From QAMH01 sp900556425 (GTDB taxonomy: Bacteria > Actinomycetota > Coriobacteriia > Coriobacteriales > QAMH01): 64,000 bases of DNA. The stretch lies in the NCBI GenBank assembly GCA_902475535.1, contig CABRZR010000001.1, forward strand, positions 186,001 to 250,000. The letters run 5' to 3'. This document shows positions 25,314 to 33,400 of the stretch, piece by piece (position 1 is the stretch's first letter; each line of letters opens with the position of its first letter). The translations under genes and the position numbers were made by a program. The notes under the pieces were generated by a model. The model made no database searches and had not been told where the DNA came from. It saw only the letters and a program-made list of their open reading frames with translations.

Positions 25314-25345
25314 CGTTTGAATGTTTGAGTGTTCGAATGTTTTGT
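25314..25345 (+). promoter_or_regulatory. Four 8-bp tandem repeats before the metal ATPase
   Basis: GTTTGAAT, GTTTGAGT, GTTCGAAT and GTTTTGTC follow one another without gaps, 15 bp before the ATPase start codon. SmtB/ArsR-type repressors bind AT-rich TTTGAA-like sites upstream of metal-efflux genes, and such a repressor gene lies downstream (27454). An operator is plausible, but the spacing is unusual. Confidence 0.45.
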
Positions 25346-25359
25346 CGAAAAGAGGAGTC

Positions 25360-27390
25360 ATGAGCGACGCGGCGGTATGCAAGGATGATCACTGTCATTG
25401 CCATGGGCACGATCATGACCACGGGCAGGACCATGGTCATGATCACGTGCATGATGACGGGCACTGCCACTGCCATGACGAGGGTGGCGGATGGGAGGTC
25501 ACCCTCAAGCTCATCGTGGTGACCGCCTGCATCTACGTGGCAGGGCTTGTGGTCAACTTTGCCAACCCCCTTGGCATCATGGACGTTGCCTGGGTCAAGT
25601 ACGCAGTCTTCCTCGTCCCCTACCTGCTGGTTGGCCTGCCCGTCCTCATCGGTGCCGCCAAGGGCATCGCTCGCCGTGAGCTGCTTGACGAGCAGTTCCT
25701 CATGGCGGTGGCCACCATCGCGGCATTTGCCATTGGCGAGGCGGCGGAAGCTGTTGCCGTCATGCTGTTCTACCAGGTGGGCGAGTGGTTCCAAGACCGG
25801 GCGGTCGATAACTCGCGCAAGTCAATCTCGTCTCTCGTCGAGATCAAGGCGACGTATGCAAACGTCGAGGAGGCCGGCGTCATCAAGCGCGTCGATCCGG
25901 AAGATGTCAAGGTGGGCGATATCATCGTCGTCACCGCCGGTGAGCGCGTACCGCTCGATGGAATCATTGTGAAGGGCGCAAGTGAGCTCGACACTTCGGC
26001 GCTCACGGGCGAGTCGATGCCAAGCTTTCTCGAACCAGGCCAGGAAGTGCTCTCCGGCTTTGTCAACGGGACGAACACGCTGCACGTACGCGTGACACGG
26101 CCCTTCGAGGATTCCGCCGTTTCGCGCGTGCTCGACATGGTGACCAACGCCGCCTCCAAGAAGGCAAAGACCGAGGCCTTCGTCCGTCGCTTCGCCCGCG
26201 TTTACACGCCCATCGTCGTGGGCGCGGCGCTTCTGCTCGCCGTCGTTCCGCCACTTGTGCTCGGGCCCGCCAATCCGGCCGTATGGGCCGACTTCATCGA
26301 GCGCGCCTGCGTCTTCCTCGTCATCTCGTGCCCCTGCGCACTCGTCATCTCGGTGCCTTTGAGCTTCTATTGCGGCATAGGCAGCCTTTCCCGCCGCGGC
26401 GTGCTCGCAAAAGGCGGCAACTATCTCGAGCAGCTCGCCCGGGTCGAGACCGTCGTCTTCGACAAGACCGGTACGCTCACGCAGGGAAAGTTTCACGTCG
26501 AGGCAATCGCCCCGGTCGAGGGCGTCACGCCCGAGCGCCTACTGGGACTTGCCGCCCACGTGGAGCAGCGCTCGACGCATCCGATCGCGCAGTCCATCTG
26601 CGATGCCTATGCCGAGCGCCTCGGCATACCCCCGACCCTGAACCTGCCCGAGCACAGTGACGAGGTTGCCGAGACGCCGGGCCATGGCTTATGCGCCGAG
26701 TGCGTGGAGGGTCACATCTGCGTCGGCAACGACAAGCTCATGGATCGCGAGGGCGTTGTCTGGACGAGCGCCGGTCAGCCCGGAACCGTCATTCACGTTG
26801 CGCTCGACGGAACCTATCTGGGGTACCTGGTGGTTTCCGACGAGATCAAACCCCAGGCCCGCGCTGCCATCGAGGAGCTCAAGGCCCTCGGCGTGCGCGA
26901 TACGGTCATGCTCACGGGTGACAAGGAGCCCGTCGCCCAGCGCATCGCCTCGAAGCTTGGAATCGACCGCTTCTTCGCGCAGCTGCTGCCGGGTGACAAG
27001 GTCGCCAAGGTCGAGGAGCTTCTGGTGCAGAAGGGCGCTGGCTCCAAGGAGACGCTCGCGTTTGTGGGAGACGGCATCAACGATGCTCCGGCGCTTGCCC
27101 GTGCCGATGTCGGCATTGCCATGGGGGCCATGGGCTCGGACGCGGCTATCGAGGCAGCCGACATCGTGCTCATGGACGATAATCCCGCGCGCATTGCCGA
27201 TGCGGTGAAGCTCTCGCGCAAGACGGTCGTCAACGCGCGGGAGAACGTGGTGTTCGCCATTGCCGTGAAGTTCGCGGTCTTCGTGCTCGGTGCCCTCGGC
27301 ATCGCCAACATGTGGATGGCCGTTTTCGCCGATACCGGTGTCGCCATGCTCTGCGTCCTCAACGCCATGCGCCTACTGCGCTCGAAATGA
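25360..27390 (+). CDS. Heavy-metal P1B-type ATPase (Zn/Cd/Pb type)
   Basis: ATG 25360 is preferred, with AGAGGAG just before it, giving 676 residues. A His/Cys/Asp-rich N-terminal tail (CHCHGHDHDHGQDHGHDH) replaces the usual HMA domain. The core has TGES in LTGESMPSF, CPCAL in the sixth helix, DKTGTLT (Asp368 phosphorylated), STHPIA (P1B His-Pro motif) and GDGINDAPAL. The CPC motif and late-helix Lys/Asp suggest Zn2+/Cd2+/Pb2+ export. It is followed by an SmtB-like repressor 63 bp downstream. Metal preference is inferred, not shown. Confidence 0.92.
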   Translation: MSDAAVCKDDHCHCHGHDHDHGQDHGHDHVHDDGHCHCHDEGGGWEVTLKLIVVTACIYVAGLVVNFANPLGIMDVAWVKYAVFLVPYLLVGLPVLIGAAKGIARRELLDEQFLMAVATIAAFAIGEAAEAVAVMLFYQVGEWFQDRAVDNSRKSISSLVEIKATYANVEEAGVIKRVDPEDVKVGDIIVVTAGERVPLDGIIVKGASELDTSALTGESMPSFLEPGQEVLSGFVNGTNTLHVRVTRPFEDSAVSRVLDMVTNAASKKAKTEAFVRRFARVYTPIVVGAALLLAVVPPLVLGPANPAVWADFIERACVFLVISCPCALVISVPLSFYCGIGSLSRRGVLAKGGNYLEQLARVETVVFDKTGTLTQGKFHVEAIAPVEGVTPERLLGLAAHVEQRSTHPIAQSICDAYAERLGIPPTLNLPEHSDEVAETPGHGLCAECVEGHICVGNDKLMDREGVVWTSAGQPGTVIHVALDGTYLGYLVVSDEIKPQARAAIEELKALGVRDTVMLTGDKEPVAQRIASKLGIDRFFAQLLPGDKVAKVEELLVQKGAGSKETLAFVGDGINDAPALARADVGIAMGAMGSDAAIEAADIVLMDDNPARIADAVKLSRKTVVNARENVVFAIAVKFAVFVLGALGIANMWMAVFADTGVAMLCVLNAMRLLRSK

Positions 27391-27453
27391 CAAACAGGCC
27401 ACTCCTCTCGTATCGGGTACAATACTCGCATCCGATAATGCGGGAGGCATCCG

Positions 27454-27759
27454 ATGGCTGCCCAAGCGGCTGACAAGCAAAATGACGAACTCATGACCGA
27501 CCTGGCCGGTCTCTTCAAGATGTTCTCCGATCCAACGCGCGTGAAGATCCTCAACATTCTGCTCGATGGCGAAAAATGCGTGGGCGATGTTGCCGCCCAG
27601 ATGAACATGAGCGCCGCTGCCGTGAGCCATCACCTGCGCATGCTGCGCCAGGGCAATCTTGTCATTGACCATCGCCAGGGCAAGGAAGTCTTCTATTCGC
27701 TGGCTGACGATCATGTTGTGTCAATTCTCTCGCTCGGCATGGAGCACGTGACCGAGTAG
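27454..27759 (+). CDS. SmtB/CzrA-type ArsR-family metal repressor
   Basis: A 101-residue winged-helix protein (FKMFSDPTRVKILNILL, then MNMSAAAVSHHLRMLRQGNLV recognition helix, then GKEVFYSL wing). The alpha-5 zinc site is complete and SmtB-like: Asp85-x-His87-x10-His98-x2-Glu101. The alpha-3 site typical of CadC (ELCVCDL) reads EKCVGDV, lacking the second Cys. This favours Zn2+ (or Co2+) sensing over Cd/Pb. It most likely controls the ATPase before it, and possibly itself. It has its own ribosome binding site (GGGAGG). Confidence 0.9.
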   Translation: MAAQAADKQNDELMTDLAGLFKMFSDPTRVKILNILLDGEKCVGDVAAQMNMSAAAVSHHLRMLRQGNLVIDHRQGKEVFYSLADDHVVSILSLGMEHVTE

Positions 27760-27780
27760 GCACGCACCTCGGCAGGAACC

Positions 27781-28989
27781 ATGAACCTCACCCGACGTCG
27801 ATTTCTCGAAGCATGTGGCCTTGCGGCAGCCACCATCTGCGGTGTTGCGGCTACGGGCTGCTCGTCCCCAAGGCCAGCACCGCCCACATTTCCCGAGCGT
27901 GACCTCGCGCGGGTCCTCATCGACGAGATGGCTGCGGAGGAAAAAGCCGCGCAGCTCTTCATCGTGACGCCTGAGCAGATCAGCGGCACGGAACTCTCCC
28001 TGGGAGTTGACGACGCCTTTCGCGAGGGCTTGCAGGCGCGCCCCGTCTGCGGCCTCACCTACTTCGACGGCAACATCATCGATTCCGCGCAGATCAGCAC
28101 GATGCTTGCCGACACGCAGGCCGTGGCAAGTGAGCTTGGCATGACACCACCGTTCCTTTGCGTTGACGAGGAGGGCGGAACAGTCCAGCGCATTGGCGGC
28201 AAGCCGGGGTTCGACGCGCCATTCATCGGCGATGCCCGTGATATCGGCGCGACCGGTGACGTGGCCATGGCCCGCGAGACCGCGCGCACCATCGCCATCG
28301 CCCTACGCGACCTTGGTTTTAACGTCGACTTCGCTCCCTCATGCGATGTCGCCACGAGCGAGTCCAGCAACATGCGACGTCGCTCGTTTGGTGCCGAGGC
28401 GTCTCTCGTGGGTCGCATGGCCGCAGCGCAAATCGAAGCCTTCGATGACGAGGGAATCCTGTGTTGCGCCAAGCACTTTCCCGGCATCGGAGATCCGGAG
28501 AACGACAGCCACGCGAGTTCGATCTACTCCAACAAGACGCGTGAGGGGCTCGCGGCGCAGCTTGCGCCATTTGTCGCAGCCATCGTGGCGGGCGTCCCCA
28601 TGGTGATGGTGGGACATCTGTCGCTTCCGCAGATCACGGGCAGTGCCATTCCGGCCTCGATTTCGCCGGATATCGTGCAAGGAATACTTCGTGACGAGAT
28701 TGGCTACGATGGCGTCGTGACGACGGACTCGCTCGGGATGGGCGCGCTGCTCGAGTTCTGCTCGCCCGGCGATGTGGGCGTCGCGGCCATTGAGGCCGGC
28801 TGCGACATCGCGCTCATGCCATCCGAATTCGATGCCGCCTACGCAGGGCTGCTGGATGCCATCAACAGCGGGCGTATTCCCATGGAGCGCGTCGACCAGT
28901 CGCTCATGCGCATTCTCACGCTCAAGCTCAAGAGCTTCCCGGAGCTTTTTGACGAGACGATTCAAGAAGAACTTGCGAAAACCCGCTAA
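27781..28989 (+). CDS. Glycoside hydrolase family 3 lipoprotein, NagZ-like
   Basis: A 402-residue exported enzyme. The N-terminus TRRRFLEACGL has a Tat-like twin arginine, and a lipobox-like AATGC (Cys27) suggests a Tat-exported lipoprotein. GH3 hallmarks follow: CVDEEGGTVQRI, FAPSCDVA, CCAKHFPGIGD (with Lys-His), NDSHAS and the nucleophile region VVTTDSLGMGAL. NagZ enzymes remove N-acetylglucosamine from peptidoglycan fragments. An extracellular lipoprotein form is known in Gram-positives. Substrate is inferred from family. Confidence 0.87.
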   Translation: MNLTRRRFLEACGLAAATICGVAATGCSSPRPAPPTFPERDLARVLIDEMAAEEKAAQLFIVTPEQISGTELSLGVDDAFREGLQARPVCGLTYFDGNIIDSAQISTMLADTQAVASELGMTPPFLCVDEEGGTVQRIGGKPGFDAPFIGDARDIGATGDVAMARETARTIAIALRDLGFNVDFAPSCDVATSESSNMRRRSFGAEASLVGRMAAAQIEAFDDEGILCCAKHFPGIGDPENDSHASSIYSNKTREGLAAQLAPFVAAIVAGVPMVMVGHLSLPQITGSAIPASISPDIVQGILRDEIGYDGVVTTDSLGMGALLEFCSPGDVGVAAIEAGCDIALMPSEFDAAYAGLLDAINSGRIPMERVDQSLMRILTLKLKSFPELFDETIQEELAKTR

Positions 28990-29047
28990 GCGCCGCTATT
29001 AGCGTTATTATGAAGCCCCCGACAATCTCATCAAGAAAGGACGAATC

Positions 29048-29563
29048 ATGGATTCCAAGGTGTACGAGCTCCTCAACGACCAGATCAACAAGGAGTTGTA
29101 TTCGGCGTACCTGTACCTCTCCTTTGCAGACTACTACGCGGATGAAGGCCTTGATGGCTACGAGAACTGGTACCTCATTCAGGCGGCCGAGGAGCGCGAT
29201 CACGCCCTCATCTTCCGCAAGTACCTCCTCGATAACGACTGCAAGGTGGTGCTCAAGGCCATCGACCAGCCGGACAAGACCTTCAAGAACCATCTCGAGC
29301 CGCTTGAGGCCGGTCTCGAGCACGAGCGCTACGTCACGAGCCTCATCAACGACATCTACGCTGCCGCCAAGGAGGTCAACGACTTCCGCACGATGAAGTT
29401 CCTCGATTGGTTCATCGACGAGCAGCTCGAGGAGGAGGTCAACGCGACCGATATGGTCACGAAGATGAAGCTCTTCGGCTCGGATGCCAAGTCGCTCTAC
29501 GAGCTTGACCAGGAGTATCTGGCGCGTACGTACAGCACGCCCTCCCCGCTTGCCGCGGAGTAA
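29048..29563 (+). CDS. Non-haem ferritin
   Basis: A 171-residue four-helix ferritin, of the FtnA type and length. Ferroxidase ligands are in LNDQINKELYSAYLYL (helix A Glu), NWYLIQAAEERDHALIF (Glu, Glu, His) and further Glu in helices C and D (LDWFIDEQLEEEV). It stores iron and detoxifies Fe2+/H2O2. Its neighbour functions, a metal ATPase and a NagZ-like enzyme, show no clear operon link. A terminator follows 73 bp after the stop. Confidence 0.95.
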   Translation: MDSKVYELLNDQINKELYSAYLYLSFADYYADEGLDGYENWYLIQAAEERDHALIFRKYLLDNDCKVVLKAIDQPDKTFKNHLEPLEAGLEHERYVTSLINDIYAAAKEVNDFRTMKFLDWFIDEQLEEEVNATDMVTKMKLFGSDAKSLYELDQEYLARTYSTPSPLAAE

Positions 29564-29635
29564 GCGCCGCAGAAGCGCACGCGTAAGCGCCGCTGGCTAT
29601 CGTTTAGAAGCGGCGTGCAGAACGTGCGCTGTCTT

Positions 29636-29662
29636 GGGGCCGCCTTCGGGTGGCCCCTTTTG
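29636..29662 (+). terminator. Terminator hairpin after ferritin
   Basis: GGGGCCGCC-TTCG-GGTGGCCCC forms a stable stem with a tetraloop, followed by TTTTG. Near-identical hairpins follow the surface genes at 34187 and 39364, so it is a recurring terminator type here. Confidence 0.8.
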
Positions 29663-29688
29663 TTTGCTTGCGTGCTGCGCTGGGCTGG

Positions 29689-29738
29689 CTGGCGAAGATG
29701 AGCGCTTGGGGCACGTGCGCCGCGCAAGTCTTCGCCAG
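29689..29738. repeat. One face-to-face pair of the 41-bp repeat family
   Basis: CTGGCGAAGA (29689-29698) and TCTTCGCCAG (29729-29738) enclose a middle with GGGGCAC and GCGCCG. It is the smallest version of the arrays at 36.2 and 49.4 kb. Confidence 0.65.
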
Positions 29739-29753
29739 TTGCTTGTGTGTGGC

Positions 29754-30023
29754 CTAGCGCTTGTACACGTCGCTTCGATGTCCTATCGAGAACACCTCTA
29801 CGACTAGCACATCGTTCTTGATAATGCAGAGAATACGGTAATCGCCAACGCGATACCGCCATTCTCCCGAGCGATTGCCCGATAGCCCTTTGCCGTAGAT
29901 GCGCGGGTCATCGATACCGTCAAGATGCTTGCCGATCCACGATGTGATGAGACGGGCATCGAATCGGTCCATTTTCTTGAGCTGTCTCAGTGCACATTTT
30001 GAGTATTCGACGCGGTATGCCAC
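29754..30023 (-). CDS. RelE/ParE-superfamily toxin
   Basis: An 89-residue basic protein. The sequence (YRVEYSKCALRQLKKMDRF, LSGNRSGEWRYRVGDYRIL, VVEVFSIGHRSDVYKR) is typical of RelE-type mRNA interferases, with the conserved RYRVGDYR beta-hairpin and a C-terminal GHR-VYKR. The GTG start shares one base with the stop of the antitoxin gene upstream. It is expected to cleave mRNA on the ribosome when the antitoxin is degraded. Confidence 0.93.
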   Translation of the reverse strand: MAYRVEYSKCALRQLKKMDRFDARLITSWIGKHLDGIDDPRIYGKGLSGNRSGEWRYRVGDYRILCIIKNDVLVVEVFSIGHRSDVYKR

Positions 30024-30238
30024 TAGAGCCCCAGATCCGCAAGGACTTCTTCGTGGCTGTAGCGCGTTCCATCATCCTCGGCTACAGCAGCTCGCAGGGC
30101 TGCAAGATCCTCTTTGTCCTCGATGCTTTCGAAGACGGCGTCACGAATGAAATCAGAGATGGTTTTGCCCTCGAACTTCGCATATTTACGCACGAGGGCC
30201 GCGTCGATGTCGTCTACTCTCATGGTCATGGTCGTCAT
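30023..30238 (-). CDS. RelB-like ribbon-helix-helix antitoxin
   Basis: A 71-residue protein with an N-terminal ribbon-helix-helix (TMTMRVDDIDAALVRKYAKF, then GKTISDFIRDAVFESIED) and a C-terminal toxin-neutralising part (ALRAAVAEDDGTRYSHEEVL). AGGAGG precedes ATG 30238; ATG 30229 is the alternative. Antitoxin-first order with an overlapping toxin is the usual type II arrangement. A palindrome at 30256-30270 lies in the promoter region. Confidence 0.9.
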   Translation of the reverse strand: MTTMTMRVDDIDAALVRKYAKFEGKTISDFIRDAVFESIEDKEDLAALRAAVAEDDGTRYSHEEVLADLGL

Positions 30239-30255
30239 GGCAGCCTCCTTAGCGT

Positions 30256-30270
30256 GAATACAATGTATTC
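30256..30270 (-). promoter_or_regulatory. Palindromic operator of the toxin-antitoxin operon
   Basis: GAATACAATGTATTC is a perfect inverted repeat (arms GAATACA/TGTATTC around one base), 18 bp upstream of the antitoxin start codon. Ribbon-helix-helix antitoxins bind such sites to repress their operon. The position supports this; no other use is apparent. Confidence 0.6.
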
Positions 30271-30359
30271 TAGCATGTGAAGAGACGTTGAGCGAATACT
30301 ATTCGTCCCACTGGCACCATCGAGCGAAACATAATCTTCCGCTTGCGAAACATCCGCAC

Positions 30360-30393
30360 GGGGGGGGGTCGTTGATTCGCTGCAGAGTATGAT
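30360..30393 (+). promoter_or_regulatory. Poly-G tract and -10 box before the first surface gene
   Basis: Nine G residues run from 30360 to 30368, and TATGAT at 30388-30393 fits a -10 box. The G-tract falls on the -35 position. The next paralogue has an aligned promoter (TATGAT at 34291) with GGGGAGGGG in the same place. G-tracts of this length are prone to slippage, so expression could vary between cells. This is inference. Confidence 0.5.
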
Positions 30394-30424
30394 AAAGAGC
30401 ATGCCTGTTTGAAAGGAGCACGAG

Positions 30425-33400
30425 ATGCGCAAGTTCCTCTCTTTCTTTTTCTCCATTGCTCTTGCTATGACCATGCTTCCTGCCGCAGCGTTTGCCGTGC
30501 CGGACGACGGGGAATCGCAGCCCGTGGATGTTTCACAAACATCCGAAGTGGCGCTTGCCATTGAGCCGCAAGCTGGCAACATCGCGACAGGCACGTGGGG
30601 CACATGCCCGTGGGAGATATCCGAGGATGGCGTGCTTACAGTTCGTCCGGGTGAGGGAGCGGGGCGAGCATATGGAAAAAGTAAGAGTCCTTGGATAGAT
30701 AATAATTCGTCAATTTCTACAATCATTTTTATTCAAGATGATGGACGATCGGTTATTGCACCCCAGGATTGCAGTTATTTGTTTTCGGGTCTTGATAATG
30801 TCGAATCGATAGATTTGTCCAGTTTGGATACTTCCAACATTACAGATATGGACTATATGTTCAGTTCCTGCAGAAAACTCTCATCTATTAATTTGTCCGG
30901 GTTGAATATGAAGAGTGTTACCAGCGTATATCAGACATTCAGTAATTGCGATGAGCTCCAAGCGGTCGATTTGTCGTATGCAGCGTTTGGCACCACGATG
31001 CCCACCTTTTCATATTGCTCCAAACTATCTAAATTAAATCTAGTTGGTTTAGACACATCCGAGGTTACAAGCATGGCGGGTTCTTTCTACCTCTGCACTT
31101 CACTAGCTGACTTGGATTTGTCGGGCCTTGATACGTCAAGTGTAAGCAATATGAGAAACATGTTCTATGGCTGCAGGGCACTTACAACTCTTGACCTTTC
31201 CAGCCTCAATACATCGCGAGTGACAAATATGACAGGAATGTTCAGCTCCTGCACTTCGCTCACCACCCTAGATTGTTCCAGTATGGATACATCTGATGTT
31301 ACAGATATGGCCAAAATGTTTAGTGGTTGCAGCTCGCTTACAGCACTTAATCTCTCTGGTTTCAGTACTATGAGTGTTGAAGATTTAACTGAGATGTTCC
31401 AAGGATGCTATGCCCTTCGAACGATTGATTGTTCGAACGCTGTTTTCGGCGAGAAAACAATTCCTTTTAATGGATGCCCCGCTCTTTCGAACGTGATTTT
31501 ACGCGATGCGGACGCATCAAGGACATCTAGTCTAGGACGGCTGTTCTCGGGCTGCTCCACCCTTCAGTCTGTTGATTTCACCGGCTTTGATACCTCGAAT
31601 GTTTCAGACATGGCGTTTATGTTCCAGGGCTGCACCTCGCTTACGAGTCTGGATCTCACGGACTTCGATACCTCAAGCGTAACCTCTATGAGCTATGCGT
31701 TCGATGGCTGTTCCAGGTTGTCTGATCTAAACCTCTCCGGTCTCGATACCTCAAATGTGACCTCCATGAGTTGCATGTTTAAGGATTGCGCAGGGCTCGC
31801 AAAGCTGGATCTCTCCAGTTTCGACACATCGAGTGTAACGGATATGGGCCTAATGTTTTACGGCTGTGCTTCACTCAAGGAGCTGTATTTATCGAGTTTC
31901 GATACTGCTCGTGTTACGGACATGAGCAGGATGTTTAGCGGGTGTCTCGAGTTATGTATTTTAGATATATCGAGCTTTGATACGTCAAATGTCACTGCAA
32001 TGATTTCAATGTTTTATGAATGTCGGAAGCTTCCACATTTGAACTTAGCTCACTTCAATACAGAAAAAGCAAATAATATGAGGTTTATGTTTGGTAATTG
32101 CACGAGACTCTCATTCATAGACATTTCCGGATTCAATACAGATATAGCAAGAGGCGAGTATTTCACAGGATGGTATCAGGGCGATGGCAATAGTAATCCG
32201 ATTTATGCTTATGGAATGGAAGGGATGTTTGATGGGTGCACTTCGCTAAACCGTGTGAAGGTTGGCTCAAAATTCCATTTTCAAGGAACGAAAGCGTCAA
32301 ATAAGATTACGCTTCCAAATACAAAGTGGATTTCATACATGACTCAACAAAATCTCACATCTGACGAAATCACCGAAGGTAGGAGCGGGCTTGAGGATAC
32401 GTATACTCGAGCTACAAAGACTGGAGCGGCGATTGTGTGGGGCGATGGTGCCTCTTGGACTAATGCTACCGGTTCTGATCTTATTTTTATTTCATCTGCT
32501 CTACGCGATGATTTTAAAAGAGTGCTTATTGATGGCAAAGCGCTCGAAGGTACGAATTATAGGATAAACGAAGATTCTACAACTATCGCACTTAACCATG
32601 ATTACATCGCCACACTTATGAATGGCATACATAGGATTTGTATCGAATCTGCGAACGGGAGCCCCGTTGCGGCATTTACGGTTTCCGGGAACAGTATTTC
32701 GCTTACTGCAGTCACATTGTCGCAGGATTGCTACACCTACGACGGCTCCGCGAAGAAGCCTGCCGTCACCGTTACGGCCGCGGGATCGACGCTGGTCGAG
32801 GGCGCGGACTACGATGTCGAGTGGCCTGCTGACCTCAAGAGCGCCGGCGCCAAGACCGTCACCGTCACCGGCAAGGGCAACTACACAGGCACGAGGACGG
32901 CGACGTTCGAGATAGCGCCCGCCGCCGTCGCCGGTGTCTCGCTCTCCGCAGTCCGCTACACCTACGACGGCTCCGCGAAGAAGCCTGCCGTCACCGTGAA
33001 GTGCGGCGGCAGGGCGCTTGTCGAGGGCATCGACTACACCGTTACCTGGCCTTCCGATGTGACGAACGTCGGCGAGAAAGAGGTCACCGTCACTGGCAAG
33101 GGCAACTACACCGGTACGCTCAAGACGAGTTACGAGATTGTGCCACTGCCGACTTTCAATGCCGCCCTCGACATGTCGCAATTTATCTATGACGGGGCGC
33201 AGAAACAACCGGCTATTACGGTTGAAGCAGAAAACAAAGCTCTCGTCGAGGGTGTTGATTACACCATCATATGGCCCTCTGACTTAATTAATACTGGCAA
33301 AAAGGAGATCACTGTTACTGGCAAGGGTAGCTATGTCGGCGCTAAGAAATTGGTATTCGAGATAGCGCCCGCCGCCGTCGCCGGTGTCTCGCTCTCCGCA

